Virus record (IMG/VR): IMGVR_UViG_3300043425_000573
Location: 1-20,217 of that record
Length of the DNA: 20,217 bases
Reading direction: 5' to 3' (one strand)
Origin: a virus
In this document: positions 6,427-14,000 of the stretch, one piece after another
Numbering within the stretch: position 1 is the first letter of the stretch
Layout: the number at the start of each line of letters is the position of its first letter
Notes under the pieces: model-generated
The model's database searches: none
What the model saw: only the letters and a program-made list of their open reading frames with translations
What the model was told of the DNA's origin: nothing
Position numbers and translations under genes: made by a program

Positions 6427-7082
6427 CTTCCCCAACCTGCGAAGAACGGATCACTGATAACAATCTCTCCGTCACTTCCTAACATGAAGTTACCACTGTG
6501 TAGGTCTAGATTTCCTAGACCTATTTTTCTAGCTACTTTCTTCAAGTCAGTGATTGTATCCCATAGTTTATTGAAACCATCTTCACCAACTAGTGTCATA
6601 AGTTTATTGAAGTTGTCTGTGTTTTGCTGACCCCAACTCCTATTCTCATAGCCCTTCATGAAGTCTTGTTTTTGTTTTGGGCTATTACCGCGCTCTGCTT
6701 TATCAGCAAGATGTGATAACACATAATTCATGCCACTAGCACCTTTTGTGAAAGGGAACAATCTTTCCATCTTAATTTGTAGATAAGGTTTTCCCTTATA
6801 GTGGAATAGATTCCAGTCACTAAACTGAGGCAAGAAAGGGTTGTCACTATTTGCCTTGCAATAGTCTGCGTATGCTTTGAATGTCTTTTGTGATCTTGTT
6901 AATTGAATGCTACCTTGTTTGGCGCGACTACTAGTACCAAAGATTTTCAGTATCATACCATCAGGGGCTAAGTAAGCAGTTTGGTCAACGCCACTGCCTA
7001 ATTTTTTATAGCCCTTTTGCCTAAGGATGCCATCGATACTTCTATCTGTGTATGCTTCTGATAAAAATTCTTCTGCTCTCAT
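6423..7082 (-). CDS. Protein-kinase-like protein with capsid-targeting-like leader
   Basis: This 219-residue protein has the minimal kinase fold: a Gly-rich loop GSGVDQTAY (29-37), a beta-3 lysine in ILKIF (K46), a hinge-like QIKMERL (102-108), a catalytic loop NLDLHSGN with D193 and N198, and a metal-binding Asp in ISDPFF (D211). All key residues are present, so phosphotransfer to a protein or small molecule is plausible. I recall similar 200-residue proteins in other T4-like phages. The first ten residues (MRAEEFLSE then Ala) match the T4 internal-protein leader pattern, which is cut by the prohead protease after LxE. It may therefore be packaged in the head and injected. It sits one base after the GP88-like gene (TAA-A-ATG), so it is in the same operon. 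Confidence 0.8.
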   Translation of the reverse strand: MRAEEFLSEAYTDRSIDGILRQKGYKKLGSGVDQTAYLAPDGMILKIFGTSSRAKQGSIQLTRSQKTFKAYADYCKANSDNPFLPQFSDWNLFHYKGKPYLQIKMERLFPFTKGASGMNYVLSHLADKAERGNSPKQKQDFMKGYENRSWGQQNTDNFNKLMTLVGEDGFNKLWDTITDLKKVARKIGLGNLDLHSGNFMLGSDGEIVISDPFFAGWGS

Positions 7083-7083
7083 T

Positions 7084-8535
7084 TTAGTGCTTCAATAATA
7101 ATGTGCTTAATACGCCATGACTCTTAGCTGTAATGTCCGGCTCACCTGGGGTGATGATAACATTATATTTAACAGGGGTTTCTTTTTTGCCGCCGTCAGT
7201 TTTTTGATCCCACTCGTTATAAGACAATATAGAGTTGGCGCTGATACCGTACTCTTTTGCTATTCTTTGTTTTAGTTCAGGTAACTTGTCGGGTATCACT
7301 TGCCATTGACCTTCTGCTCCCTTAACTAAGTTCTTCTTCTCATCCTTCACTAATAAGTCATAGAATATATCAGTGGGAACAATTCTACTATTCTTTGTCT
7401 GTTCTAAACTTGGATCAGCGGCCTTAACTTTTTTCTCTTGTGAAGTGTGAGCACCTTCACTCCAGTTAATAATAAAGTTGTTTGGCTTAGCACCAACAGC
7501 AACATCACCCATCTTTGTGTAAGCGTAGAACTGTACATTAGGATGTGCTTTTGCTAGTTTAAAAGCCATGTCAACATATTCAGGACTGAAGAAATCACCA
7601 GCATCGTGCCAGCGAATAGTTACTTTGTAACCACCCTTCTGACCGGCTTTTTCTTCTTTAGTAATTTCTGCGCTTAATTGATTGAAGAAACCTGTTGGAT
7701 CATTTAATAGATATGTTAGAATACGACCGTCACTTTGCCAAGCATTCTTAAACTGAACTTTACCGCCCTTCATAGCAAAGCAATCGACTTTACATGAACC
7801 AGCACCTGGACATGTATTAACAATGATAAGTTTGTTCGTTTGTTCGTCAACAGCAATACCAGTCAATGCGGCGAAACCAATGTTGAAGAACTGTTCTAGT
7901 TCTCCATTACTGTGCTTCATCTTTTCGTTTTGCTTCAATAGTGCTTTTGGACGCTGTGATAGAGTTTTCTTAACTAATTCTTCATCGTATGTTTGACCAT
8001 CAGGACCTAAATATTCAATGACACTTGAACGGTGAATGTATGGCATCTTGTACTTGTCTGTCTTTGTTTTGCCGGACACATACTTTTCAATACCCTTCTT
8101 GTCGGTTTTAACATTACCTTGTTTATCTAAATCAGGTGTACCTACAATTCGTTTCATATAGTCTTGAAACTCATCGCCACCAAATTCACGTGACTGTGCC
8201 GGCAATGCTGTGGCTTCATCTAAACCAGATAGTTTACGAATTCTTTCTAGATGTTCCTTACTTTCATTAGCTGCATCTTTAAAGTTTTTAGCAGTAGGTG
8301 CTCCCTTGCTCCCCGGTTCACGCATCTTTTCACCGGATCCATGCTTAATTCGTTCACGTTTAGCATGTATATTTGCCCATAAACCCTTGCCTTCTTCGGC
8401 AACTTGTTCATCTGATTCTTCACCGGGCATATCACCTGCTTTAGCAACGAATTGCTGAGGTGTCATAATTTGGATACCTTGCGGTGCTCCGGGCATTTTT
8501 GGCTCTGCGCCTTCGAATAATTCTTTAAAATTCAT
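7084..8535 (-). CDS. GP88-like three-cysteine phage protein with capsid-targeting-like leader
   Basis: A 483-residue protein in two parts. Residues 1-110 are low-complexity and charged. They begin MNFKELFE-G, an LxE-type prohead-protease site. They also contain a basic block (about 50-82: GLWANIHAKRERIK and PGSKGAPT) and a second LxE-Ala site in SGLDEA (E107). Residues about 200-360 resemble the phage 'Gene product 88' family: NTCPGAGSCKVDC with C242, C248 and C252 (CX5CX3C), a GGKV turn, RWHDAGDFFSPEY (308-320) and FYAYTK (336-341). The cysteines could bind iron-sulfur or zinc. The function of GP88 proteins is not known to me. The likely packaged form starts after E8 or after E107. It heads the only minus-strand operon in the window. 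Confidence 0.8.
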   Translation of the reverse strand: MNFKELFEGAEPKMPGAPQGIQIMTPQQFVAKAGDMPGEESDEQVAEEGKGLWANIHAKRERIKHGSGEKMREPGSKGAPTAKNFKDAANESKEHLERIRKLSGLDEATALPAQSREFGGDEFQDYMKRIVGTPDLDKQGNVKTDKKGIEKYVSGKTKTDKYKMPYIHRSSVIEYLGPDGQTYDEELVKKTLSQRPKALLKQNEKMKHSNGELEQFFNIGFAALTGIAVDEQTNKLIIVNTCPGAGSCKVDCFAMKGGKVQFKNAWQSDGRILTYLLNDPTGFFNQLSAEITKEEKAGQKGGYKVTIRWHDAGDFFSPEYVDMAFKLAKAHPNVQFYAYTKMGDVAVGAKPNNFIINWSEGAHTSQEKKVKAADPSLEQTKNSRIVPTDIFYDLLVKDEKKNLVKGAEGQWQVIPDKLPELKQRIAKEYGISANSILSYNEWDQKTDGGKKETPVKYNVIITPGEPDITAKSHGVLSTLLLKH

Positions 8536-8553
8536 AGTTTAATCCGTAAATAG

Positions 8554-8582
8554 TTGACTTTATTGCGTAACTGTGCTACACT
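8554..8582 (+). promoter_or_regulatory. Sigma70 promoter for uvsE
   Basis: TTGACT (8554-8559), 17 bp, TACACT (8577-8582). The predicted start near 8589 gives a leader of about 24 nt before the ATG at 8613. The promoter sits in the 77-bp divergent gap between the minus-strand operon and uvsE, where it overlaps the leader of the minus-strand transcript. Confidence 0.7.
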
Positions 8583-8590
8583 ATATCTAT

Positions 8591-8598
8591 TATTTATC
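8591..8598 (-). promoter_or_regulatory. Candidate T4-type late promoter for the minus-strand operon
   Basis: On the minus strand the octamer reads GATAAATA, one mismatch from the T4 late promoter TATAAATA and matching the looser NATAAATA form known from T4-like cyanophages. It lies 56 bp upstream of the GP88-like ATG, leaving a leader of about 45 nt. In an AT-rich genome such an octamer also arises by chance, so confidence is moderate. It fits a virion-protein role for the two downstream genes. Confidence 0.4.
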
Positions 8599-8612
8599 AC
8601 TTTGGTCTATCT

Positions 8613-9647
8613 ATGCACTCTTTCAATCTTACTACTAAACGTATCGGTTTTGCTTGTAAATTCGCTGAAATTAACAAGAAAGGCGAGATTTCGTCAGTCG
8701 AAGGTCTTAACACCGGCGGCACAACTATGGCATGGGCAAAGCGCAACACCCGCGCCGCAGTAGAAGAAAAAATCATTGATGTTGCTAAGACCAACATCGT
8801 AAACACACACAATCTTATTAAGAAGGTGGCAACTCTTCCCGAGCCACAACGCATGTTGCGCATTACTAGTGACATGCTTAGTTTTTATACACACGAAGAC
8901 TGGCAACCCTTCTGGCAATCTACTAATACTCAGGATTCACTCGCACGTTGGTTCGCTCCTCTAGGTGAGACTGCTAGACAAAACAACGTTCGCTTGTCAT
9001 TTCACCCTGACCAATTCGTGGTTCTTGCTAGTGACCGCGAAGATGTAGTAAATAAGAGTATCGAGGAATTCGAGTATCATTGTGACATGGCTCGCTGGTT
9101 AGGGTACGGTAAGACTTTTCAGGACATGAAGGTCAACGTTCATATCAGTGGTCGTCAAGGTCCCGAAGGTATTCGCAAGGCGTATCAGCGTCTAAGTCCC
9201 GAAGCACGTAACACTATCACTATCGAGAACGAAGAAAATGCCTGGGGACTTGACGATTGCCTTACTTTATCTGATTTGCTTCCAATTGTTTTGGACATTC
9301 ATCATCATTGGTGCAGAGAGGGAGAATACTTGGCAATCACCGACGAGCGTGTTCAGCGGGTTGTTGATTCTTGGCGCCATGTTCGCCCTACTCTACATTA
9401 TAGTGTGTCACGTGAAGATATCCTTGTTGGTCATTGCGTTAATACTTTACCATGCCGCGACAGCTTGATTGCCCAAAAAATCAACAAGCAAAAGCTACGT
9501 GCTCATAGTGACTACTTTTGGAACAACGCAGTTAATGACTGGGCATTGACATACGTAGATAAATTTGATATCATGTGCGAGTCTAAGGGCAAGAATCTTG
9601 CTAGCACACCATTATACGAGAAAGCGAAACAAAATGGGATTATTTGA
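8613..9647 (+). CDS. uvsE: UV damage endonuclease UvsE/UVDE
   Basis: A TIM-barrel endonuclease that nicks DNA 5' of cyclobutane dimers and 6-4 photoproducts, starting repair independently of UvrABC. The 344-residue length fits the family. Metal-site motifs are all present: RLSFHPDQF (H131, Q134), VHISG (H177), TIENEE (E205), LDIHHHW (D228, H230, H231), LHYSVS (H262), AHSDY (H298) and MCESKGK (E323, K325, the latter equivalent to the lysine reported to be modified in UVDE). The N-terminal RIGFACK opener is also typical. The ATG follows a sigma70 promoter; the ribosome site (TTGGT) is weak. The next gene starts 14 bp before the stop. It would suit a phage exposed to sunlit water, where dimers accumulate in DNA. 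Confidence 0.93.
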   Translation: MHSFNLTTKRIGFACKFAEINKKGEISSVEGLNTGGTTMAWAKRNTRAAVEEKIIDVAKTNIVNTHNLIKKVATLPEPQRMLRITSDMLSFYTHEDWQPFWQSTNTQDSLARWFAPLGETARQNNVRLSFHPDQFVVLASDREDVVNKSIEEFEYHCDMARWLGYGKTFQDMKVNVHISGRQGPEGIRKAYQRLSPEARNTITIENEENAWGLDDCLTLSDLLPIVLDIHHHWCREGEYLAITDERVQRVVDSWRHVRPTLHYSVSREDILVGHCVNTLPCRDSLIAQKINKQKLRAHSDYFWNNAVNDWALTYVDKFDIMCESKGKNLASTPLYEKAKQNGII

Positions 9648-10092
9648 TAAATTATTTGGTAAGAAGAAAGAAGCACCACCTGAGGATAGGGGTCTACCTA
9701 AAGTAGACACTGCCCCGCCGATTCCTAAGGTAAAGAAACCTCGCAAACCGAAAGAGAAAAAAGTCGAACATACTCTTTCAGCTAAAGAAAAAGCTACTCA
9801 AGCAGGTGAACCTTATGTGTCTGTTGTTAAGATTGATTTAGATCCTAATAACATAAACGATGGCTCATTCGAATTGGATTGGAATGACAAGTTTGTTTTA
9901 AATCTAATCAAAGCAGGATATAAGCAACGTGAAGATGACACCGATCAACTTATAGTAGAAAGGTGGTTTCAGTATACCTGTCGCAACGTTGCACTAGAAC
10001 TATACGAACAGCAGGTTGCAGATCCCTCTAATAGAGATTTGCGAAACGTGGTTAGCAAGGATTTAGGTAACGGAAGGACAGAGGTAAGTTAA
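9634..10092 (+). CDS. Unknown phage protein with basic N-terminal region (152 aa)
   Basis: The protein begins with an amphipathic, lysine-rich segment (MGLFDKLFGKKKE) of the kind that lies on membranes or binds nucleic acid. A proline/lysine linker follows (about residues 28-52, PKVKKPRKPKEKK), then a globular C-terminal domain from about residue 65 with alternating acidic and aromatic residues (DLDPNNINDGSFELDW, VERWFQYTCRNVALELYEQQ). No catalytic motif is visible. ATG 9634 is preferred over an upstream in-frame ATG inside uvsE because a GAGAAAG site precedes it and the conserved-looking sequence begins there. It overlaps uvsE by 14 bp and the next gene by one base (TAATG). Function unknown. 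Confidence 0.75.
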   Translation: MGLFDKLFGKKKEAPPEDRGLPKVDTAPPIPKVKKPRKPKEKKVEHTLSAKEKATQAGEPYVSVVKIDLDPNNINDGSFELDWNDKFVLNLIKAGYKQREDDTDQLIVERWFQYTCRNVALELYEQQVADPSNRDLRNVVSKDLGNGRTEVS

Positions 10093-10682
10093 TGTTTAAT
10101 AATATTCAGTTGAATACACCAGATTTTTATTTTGATGTAGGCTCGATGACGCATCACACTGAGATATATCAAATCTTACGTGATAATCAAATCAGCAAAA
10201 TGTACGCATACGCAATTATGTATCGCAAGAGTTTTATTGAGTATGAGTTTTTGAAGATAGGTCAAAGTTGTCCCGAACCCGGTGAAGATACTGAAAAGGC
10301 AGTAGGGGAACGATTAGGTAGACAGCTAGCATGGTTTGATGGCTGGGACTATCAAAAGCCAAAAAGCGTACACGGTGCTGACTTTTACTTTAACACTGTG
10401 TCTGAAATCAAGAACGGTAATTTACCCAGTTACTTGAATGATAAAAAATTCTTATGCGTGGGTGTTTGGAACGTTGACCGTAGAGCACCAAACGTAGCAA
10501 ACTTTATTCGCAAGGATAGAGATATGACGGAATGGGTAGAGGGTGAATTGGCTAGTCAACATAAAAAACAAAAACAATGCCTACCATTGCTCAACTACAA
10601 AGACCCTACTAAAAACTATTCTTACGTCAACTGTAACGTAAATGTTAACCATTTTTCACAGTTATTTGCGGTTCAGCCTTGA
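10092..10682 (+). CDS. Unknown protein, possible GIY-YIG-like fold (196 aa)
   Basis: The segment MYAYAIMY (37-44), followed by FLKIGQS (53-59) and GERLGRQLAWFDGW (72-85), has the order of a GIY-YIG/T5orf172-type core: a YxY strand, a KIGxS strand with a turn, and an Arg-containing helix. The distal catalytic Glu cannot be assigned with confidence. The rest shows His and Cys scattered in aromatic-rich sequence, with no membrane segment. The start overlaps the upstream stop. The stop TGA lies inside the -35 box of the exonuclease promoter. It may be a nuclease-fold protein, or unrelated; the call is tentative. Confidence 0.65.
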   Translation: MFNNIQLNTPDFYFDVGSMTHHTEIYQILRDNQISKMYAYAIMYRKSFIEYEFLKIGQSCPEPGEDTEKAVGERLGRQLAWFDGWDYQKPKSVHGADFYFNTVSEIKNGNLPSYLNDKKFLCVGVWNVDRRAPNVANFIRKDRDMTEWVEGELASQHKKQKQCLPLLNYKDPTKNYSYVNCNVNVNHFSQLFAVQP

Positions 10683-10707
10683 CAAAAAATCAAAATAGTC
10701 GTATAAT
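10679..10707 (+). promoter_or_regulatory. Consensus sigma70 promoter for the exonuclease operon
   Basis: Perfect TTGACA (10679-10684), 17 bp, perfect TATAAT (10702-10707). The predicted start near 10714 leaves a leader of about 27 nt before ATG 10741, without a strong Shine-Dalgarno site. The preceding gene's TGA stop (10680-10682) is inside the -35 hexamer. Confidence 0.9.
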
Positions 10708-10740
10708 ATACGCATATTACTCAACTATATACAATCCCGC

Positions 10741-11745
10741 ATGAAATACGCACTAATCGACACTGCCAACACTTTCTTTCGAGCACGCCACGTGGCTTCA
10801 CGTAACAGCGACCCAGAAGAAAAGGCCGCGTTTGCGCTACACTTGACCCTCGCAAGTATTAATCAAGCTGTACGTTTGTACCAAATTGACCACGTTGTCG
10901 TGTGCTTAGAAGGTCGTAGCTTCCGGAAGTCACTATACGCTCCTTATAAAAAGAATCGTGTAGTAGATGAAAAATTACAGACTGAGGCTGAGATTGAAGA
11001 AAACAGGATGTTCTGGGAGCACTACGAAGCACTAACAACTTTTTTCAGAGAGAAGACCAACGTATCAGTACTACGGCATGAAGAAGCTGAGGCTGATGAC
11101 ATGATCGCCCGATTCATTCACTTACATCCTAATGACCAACACTACATTATTAGTACAGACACCGACTACTACCAACTTTTGTCTGACAACGTTTCACAGT
11201 TTAACGGGGTCGAGGGTCACTTAATTACGACCTCGGGTTATTGGAAAGACAACGGCAAGCCTGTTATCGATAAAAAAACTAACGAACAGAAGGTTCTTGC
11301 TGGTACTCCCGACTATCTCAAATTCCTAAAATTAATCCGCGGTGATTCGGGTGACAACGTATTCCCTGCTTATCCTGGTGTGCGTGAGAAAGGTTCTAAG
11401 AATAAAGTCGGTATCATGGAAGCATACGAAGACCGTGATAAACAGGGCTTTGCGTGGAACACGTTCATGTTGCAGCGCTGGACCGATCATGAGGGTGTGG
11501 AACACAGAGTTCGTGATGACTATGAGCGTAATAAGGTTCTAATTGATCTAACCGCACAGCCTCAGGAAATCAAGGATAAGGTCGATCAACGTATTCGTGA
11601 GTCAGTTAGGGTAACTACCACCCCTCAAGTTGGTATCCATTTTATGCGTTTCTGTTCAAAATATGCCTTGGAAAAAATATCTCAAAATGTGGATGCTTAT
11701 TGTAAATGGATTAACGCACCGTATCAAGGGAACGTTAATGAATGA
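10741..11745 (+). CDS. 5'-3' exonuclease / flap endonuclease (FEN, T4 RNase H type)
   Basis: A structure-specific 5' nuclease that removes RNA primers and flaps during replication. The acidic metal-site residues are all there: D7 in ALIDTANT, the EAEADD cluster (115-120), STDTDYYQLL with D140 and D142, and IRGDSGDNV with D202 and D205. The arch-region YAPYKKNR (66-73) is also typical. The 334 residues are close to T4 RNase H (about 305). After the GDSGDN helix-hairpin-helix region the C-terminus is less conserved. It begins a long operon of small genes behind a consensus promoter and works in the same pathway as the ligase at the end of the window (nick sealing after flap removal). The stop overlaps the next gene. 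Confidence 0.92.
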   Translation: MKYALIDTANTFFRARHVASRNSDPEEKAAFALHLTLASINQAVRLYQIDHVVVCLEGRSFRKSLYAPYKKNRVVDEKLQTEAEIEENRMFWEHYEALTTFFREKTNVSVLRHEEAEADDMIARFIHLHPNDQHYIISTDTDYYQLLSDNVSQFNGVEGHLITTSGYWKDNGKPVIDKKTNEQKVLAGTPDYLKFLKLIRGDSGDNVFPAYPGVREKGSKNKVGIMEAYEDRDKQGFAWNTFMLQRWTDHEGVEHRVRDDYERNKVLIDLTAQPQEIKDKVDQRIRESVRVTTTPQVGIHFMRFCSKYALEKISQNVDAYCKWINAPYQGNVNE

Positions 11746-11974
11746 TTTAATTGAGAAGCAATTGTACTTGGGTATCGTTGCGGTACTCAAGGATCAGAAG
11801 TTATATTACGAATCACAAGTCGGTGGTAAAGGTGCCTACAATCACTTTCAAGATGGTGGCAAAGAAGCATTGCTTTTGTACATTGAAACCATGGCACCAT
11901 TGATTCTGAAAAACGAGCGTGAGAAACTCGACAAACGTGCCAAACAATTGATGTGGGAAGAATTGAAGAAATGA
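11738..11974 (+). CDS. Unknown phage protein (78 aa)
   Basis: A small, mostly helical protein with a hydrophobic N-terminal helix (IEKQLYLGIVAVLK), a glycine-rich middle (VGGKGAYNHFQDGGKEA) and a charged C-terminal helix rich in Lys/Glu. No signal peptide is visible. ATG 11738 is selected because AAGGGA lies 6-11 bases before it and the upstream in-frame extension merely overlaps the exonuclease. It overlaps the exonuclease stop by 8 bp and the next ATG by 4 bp. Family not recognised. Confidence 0.7.
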   Translation: MNDLIEKQLYLGIVAVLKDQKLYYESQVGGKGAYNHFQDGGKEALLLYIETMAPLILKNEREKLDKRAKQLMWEELKK

Positions 11975-12198
11975 CATTCACTGTACAAGAAAATCGTATC
12001 AAAGAGATTAAACGGGACGATCAACACTTTTACATGATTGATGGCATCAAGATGGTACCACGTGCTGGAATTGAAATTTCTAAAAGTTGTCCATATAACT
12101 ATCAAAAAATTCTAGCCGATTGTATTGACAGAGGCTGGGTAAAACCAGTAGCATACGTAAAGACTAAGGAACTATTCTGGGAAGTACTAGAATCATGA
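11971..12198 (+). CDS. Unknown phage protein (75 aa)
   Basis: A compact alpha/beta-looking protein: N-terminal strands (MTFTVQENRIKEIKR, FYMIDGIKMV), then a helix around CPYNYQKILADCIDRGW with two cysteines, and a final strand-helix. No catalytic or membrane signature is visible. The start overlaps the upstream stop (ATGA) and is preceded by GAAGAA; a GTG six codons earlier is less likely. The stop overlaps the next ATG. Function unknown. Confidence 0.7.
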   Translation: MTFTVQENRIKEIKRDDQHFYMIDGIKMVPRAGIEISKSCPYNYQKILADCIDRGWVKPVAYVKTKELFWEVLES

Positions 12199-12677
12199 AT
12201 AAAGTATTTTATGAAAAAGTCGGTAAGCGTTACAAGCCCGTCAGAGAGTACGACAGTACACTGATGGATGCCATGCCTAAGGGTACTCATATCATCATGT
12301 GTTACCCGGGCGGTCAATCAACTCGTTATAGCATTGACCCGGCACTTGCGCCCTTGATTGCCGCAGGTCGTGTAGCAGAGGATGCTATATCTAATGCTAT
12401 ACACAAAGCCTCTGAATTGCGTCCAGCAAGAAGCTATAACATTACGCCGGAACAACGTAAATTGTTTGATGCGTTTCTGGCTTCAATGCCAGCTGATGAT
12501 TACCAGCGTAACATGATGACATACGGATCAATTCGTGACGCCGCAGAAGCAGGGGTCAAGGCTATGATAGATGAAGCAAACAAACTGTTGGAGAACCCAG
12601 CAGTGAAAAAAGCCTATGAGCATTTTTTGCTTGTAGCAGAATTAACAAAGGGAGAGACACATGACACTAATAGCTAA
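12195..12677 (+). CDS. Unknown phage protein (160 aa)
   Basis: The N-terminus has strand-like sequence (KVFYEKVGKRYKPVREYD) and a turn-rich CYPGGQSTRYSIDP segment (36-49). Residues 50-150 are mostly helical and alanine-rich, ending in a charged tail. It resembles conserved hypothetical proteins of T4-like phages that have a beta N-terminus and helical body, but I cannot name a family. ATGA overlap with the gene before, 17-bp overlap with the gene after. It lies in the exonuclease operon. Confidence 0.7.
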   Translation: MNKVFYEKVGKRYKPVREYDSTLMDAMPKGTHIIMCYPGGQSTRYSIDPALAPLIAAGRVAEDAISNAIHKASELRPARSYNITPEQRKLFDAFLASMPADDYQRNMMTYGSIRDAAEAGVKAMIDEANKLLENPAVKKAYEHFLLVAELTKGETHDTNS

Positions 12678-13113
12678 GCCGGTAGTAAAAGACCAGTTTT
12701 GGATAGTAACTGACGGTGAAAAGAAAGTCGGCAATGTTATTGCTGAGGGCAGTGGTTTTGATGTAAAGATACATGGTAGTATAGCACATTTTAAAAACAC
12801 TAGTGCTATAAAGCGTCAAGTTCAAATTGAATTTGAACCCGTAGTAAAAAAGACAAAACCAGAGCCAGTATTCACTGAATACCCTACAACTAGCAAAGTA
12901 TATAACTCAATGTTTGATATTAAACGCAAACTACATTTATATACAAAAACACCAAAGAGTAAATGCTATCATGCCGCAGGGTGGTACGTGATGCGTCAAG
13001 GTTCTGATCCTGTCGTAACTTTTTGCCCAAAATATATCTTTATTCAACGATATGAGTATTCAGGCCCGTATAAAACAGAAAACGAAGCAAAAAGCCAGAT
13101 AAATAAGCTATGA
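12661..13113 (+). CDS. Unknown phage protein (150 aa)
   Basis: Beta-rich sequence throughout: QFWIVTDGEKKVGNVI near the N-terminus, a basic linker around residues 60-72 (VVKKTKPEPVF) and a C-terminal domain with WYVMRQG and PKYIFIQRYEYSGPYKTENEA. The last part has the look of a small DNA- or RNA-binding or SPOR-like fold, but no diagnostic residues are visible. A strong AAGGGAGAG ribosome site precedes ATG 12661. The stop overlaps the following ATG. Function unknown. Confidence 0.7.
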   Translation: MTLIAKPVVKDQFWIVTDGEKKVGNVIAEGSGFDVKIHGSIAHFKNTSAIKRQVQIEFEPVVKKTKPEPVFTEYPTTSKVYNSMFDIKRKLHLYTKTPKSKCYHAAGWYVMRQGSDPVVTFCPKYIFIQRYEYSGPYKTENEAKSQINKL

Positions 13114-13313
13114 TTCATATCAAACGGTTTATTGACAAAGTTACTTCAACTGAAGGCAAGCAAGGAAAAGACGTAGTTATTCCTATACACGAAGCCAGAG
13201 GTTTACGTGATGAATTAGCCAAGTTATTAATAGACCGTGTAGAAAAAAACAACATGAAAGAATCTACCCCTGAAGTTATAGAAATTCAAGTGGTAGGTGG
13301 GAAATTTAAATGA
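13110..13313 (+). CDS. Small unknown protein (67 aa)
   Basis: A short charged protein: an N-terminal basic strand/helix, a central helix with ARGLRDELAKLLIDR (29-43) that could form a coiled coil, and a C-terminal strand EVIEIQVVGGKF. No motif identifies a function. Both ends overlap neighbours by ATGA, which argues that it is translated within the exonuclease operon. Confidence 0.65.
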   Translation: MIHIKRFIDKVTSTEGKQGKDVVIPIHEARGLRDELAKLLIDRVEKNNMKESTPEVIEIQVVGGKFK

Positions 13314-13609
13314 GCAGAACACAACCAAAAGTATTACTAGAGCTAGTTGATAAGGTAACATACAAATGCGACCAGATCGTAGAAGCCTCTGGGATTTGGG
13401 CCGTGTTCTATGACGGTCAACCTATCAATTTAAAATCACAGCATTACTTGGATAATGAAGCTACACCCAAGTACAAAAAGACTAGCTTCAGTAACCCAGG
13501 ACACGCACGAAACCTGTGTCGCAAACTTAACAACCAATTTAAAACTGATAAGTTCACTGTTGTGTTTATGAATACAGGTAGATGTGTCTACCCAGATGAC
13601 CAATCCTAA
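13310..13609 (+). CDS. Unknown phage protein (99 aa)
   Basis: A basic, beta-rich protein with three cysteines and a repeated WAVFYDGQPIN / VVFMNTG style of strands. The central SNPGHARNLCRKLNNQF segment (61-77) reads as a helix with basic residues. Such small proteins with a 'xWxVxxDGxxI' opening and a final helix-strand are frequent in T4-like phages and resemble minimal nucleic-acid-binding folds, but this is a guess. The start overlaps the previous stop. The stop overlaps the next gene by 14 bp. Confidence 0.65.
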   Translation: MSRTQPKVLLELVDKVTYKCDQIVEASGIWAVFYDGQPINLKSQHYLDNEATPKYKKTSFSNPGHARNLCRKLNNQFKTDKFTVVFMNTGRCVYPDDQS

Positions 13610-14000
13610 GTCACACAAGTACCTCATTACTGTTGCGGTAGCGAAAGAATTGCCCGACGAACTCAGAGAAGAACGTGAGACAGCCGTTGCCAGTTTAATG
13701 TTCAAGTGGTGGCAAACAGGTAGACAAGACGGACTCAGACTCACTGAGTATGGGGATTTAGCATTCAGAATGGCAGAAATTGAATTCTATCAATACGATC
13801 TTAAACCACAACCTGCTACTAGCTATCACGCATGGTTAATGGAACTCACTAAAAAAATCAAATGCCCCTATTACATCGGCGTAAATAAAGATGGGAAGAA
13901 AAGCAAACCGTTCATACGATTCTACGACAGCAAGATTGCTATGATGGTTAGTTTGTACGGAAACGTCAACGAATATTTAGATTCTATAAAGGTAAAATGA
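13596..14000 (+). CDS. Unknown phage protein (134 aa)
   Basis: An alpha/beta protein beginning HKYLITVAVAKELPDELREER, with LMFKWWQTGRQDGLRLTEYG (residues about 35-54) and, from about residue 83, a strand- and basic-rich C-terminus with KKIKCPYYIG and FIRFYDSK. Tryptophans and clustered basic residues could suit nucleic-acid contact, but no catalytic motif stands out. I choose ATG 13596. A GTG at 13584 is also in frame and has the better-spaced AGGTAG before it, so the start is uncertain by four codons. The stop overlaps the next ATG. Confidence 0.7.
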   Translation: MTNPKSHKYLITVAVAKELPDELREERETAVASLMFKWWQTGRQDGLRLTEYGDLAFRMAEIEFYQYDLKPQPATSYHAWLMELTKKIKCPYYIGVNKDGKKSKPFIRFYDSKIAMMVSLYGNVNEYLDSIKVK

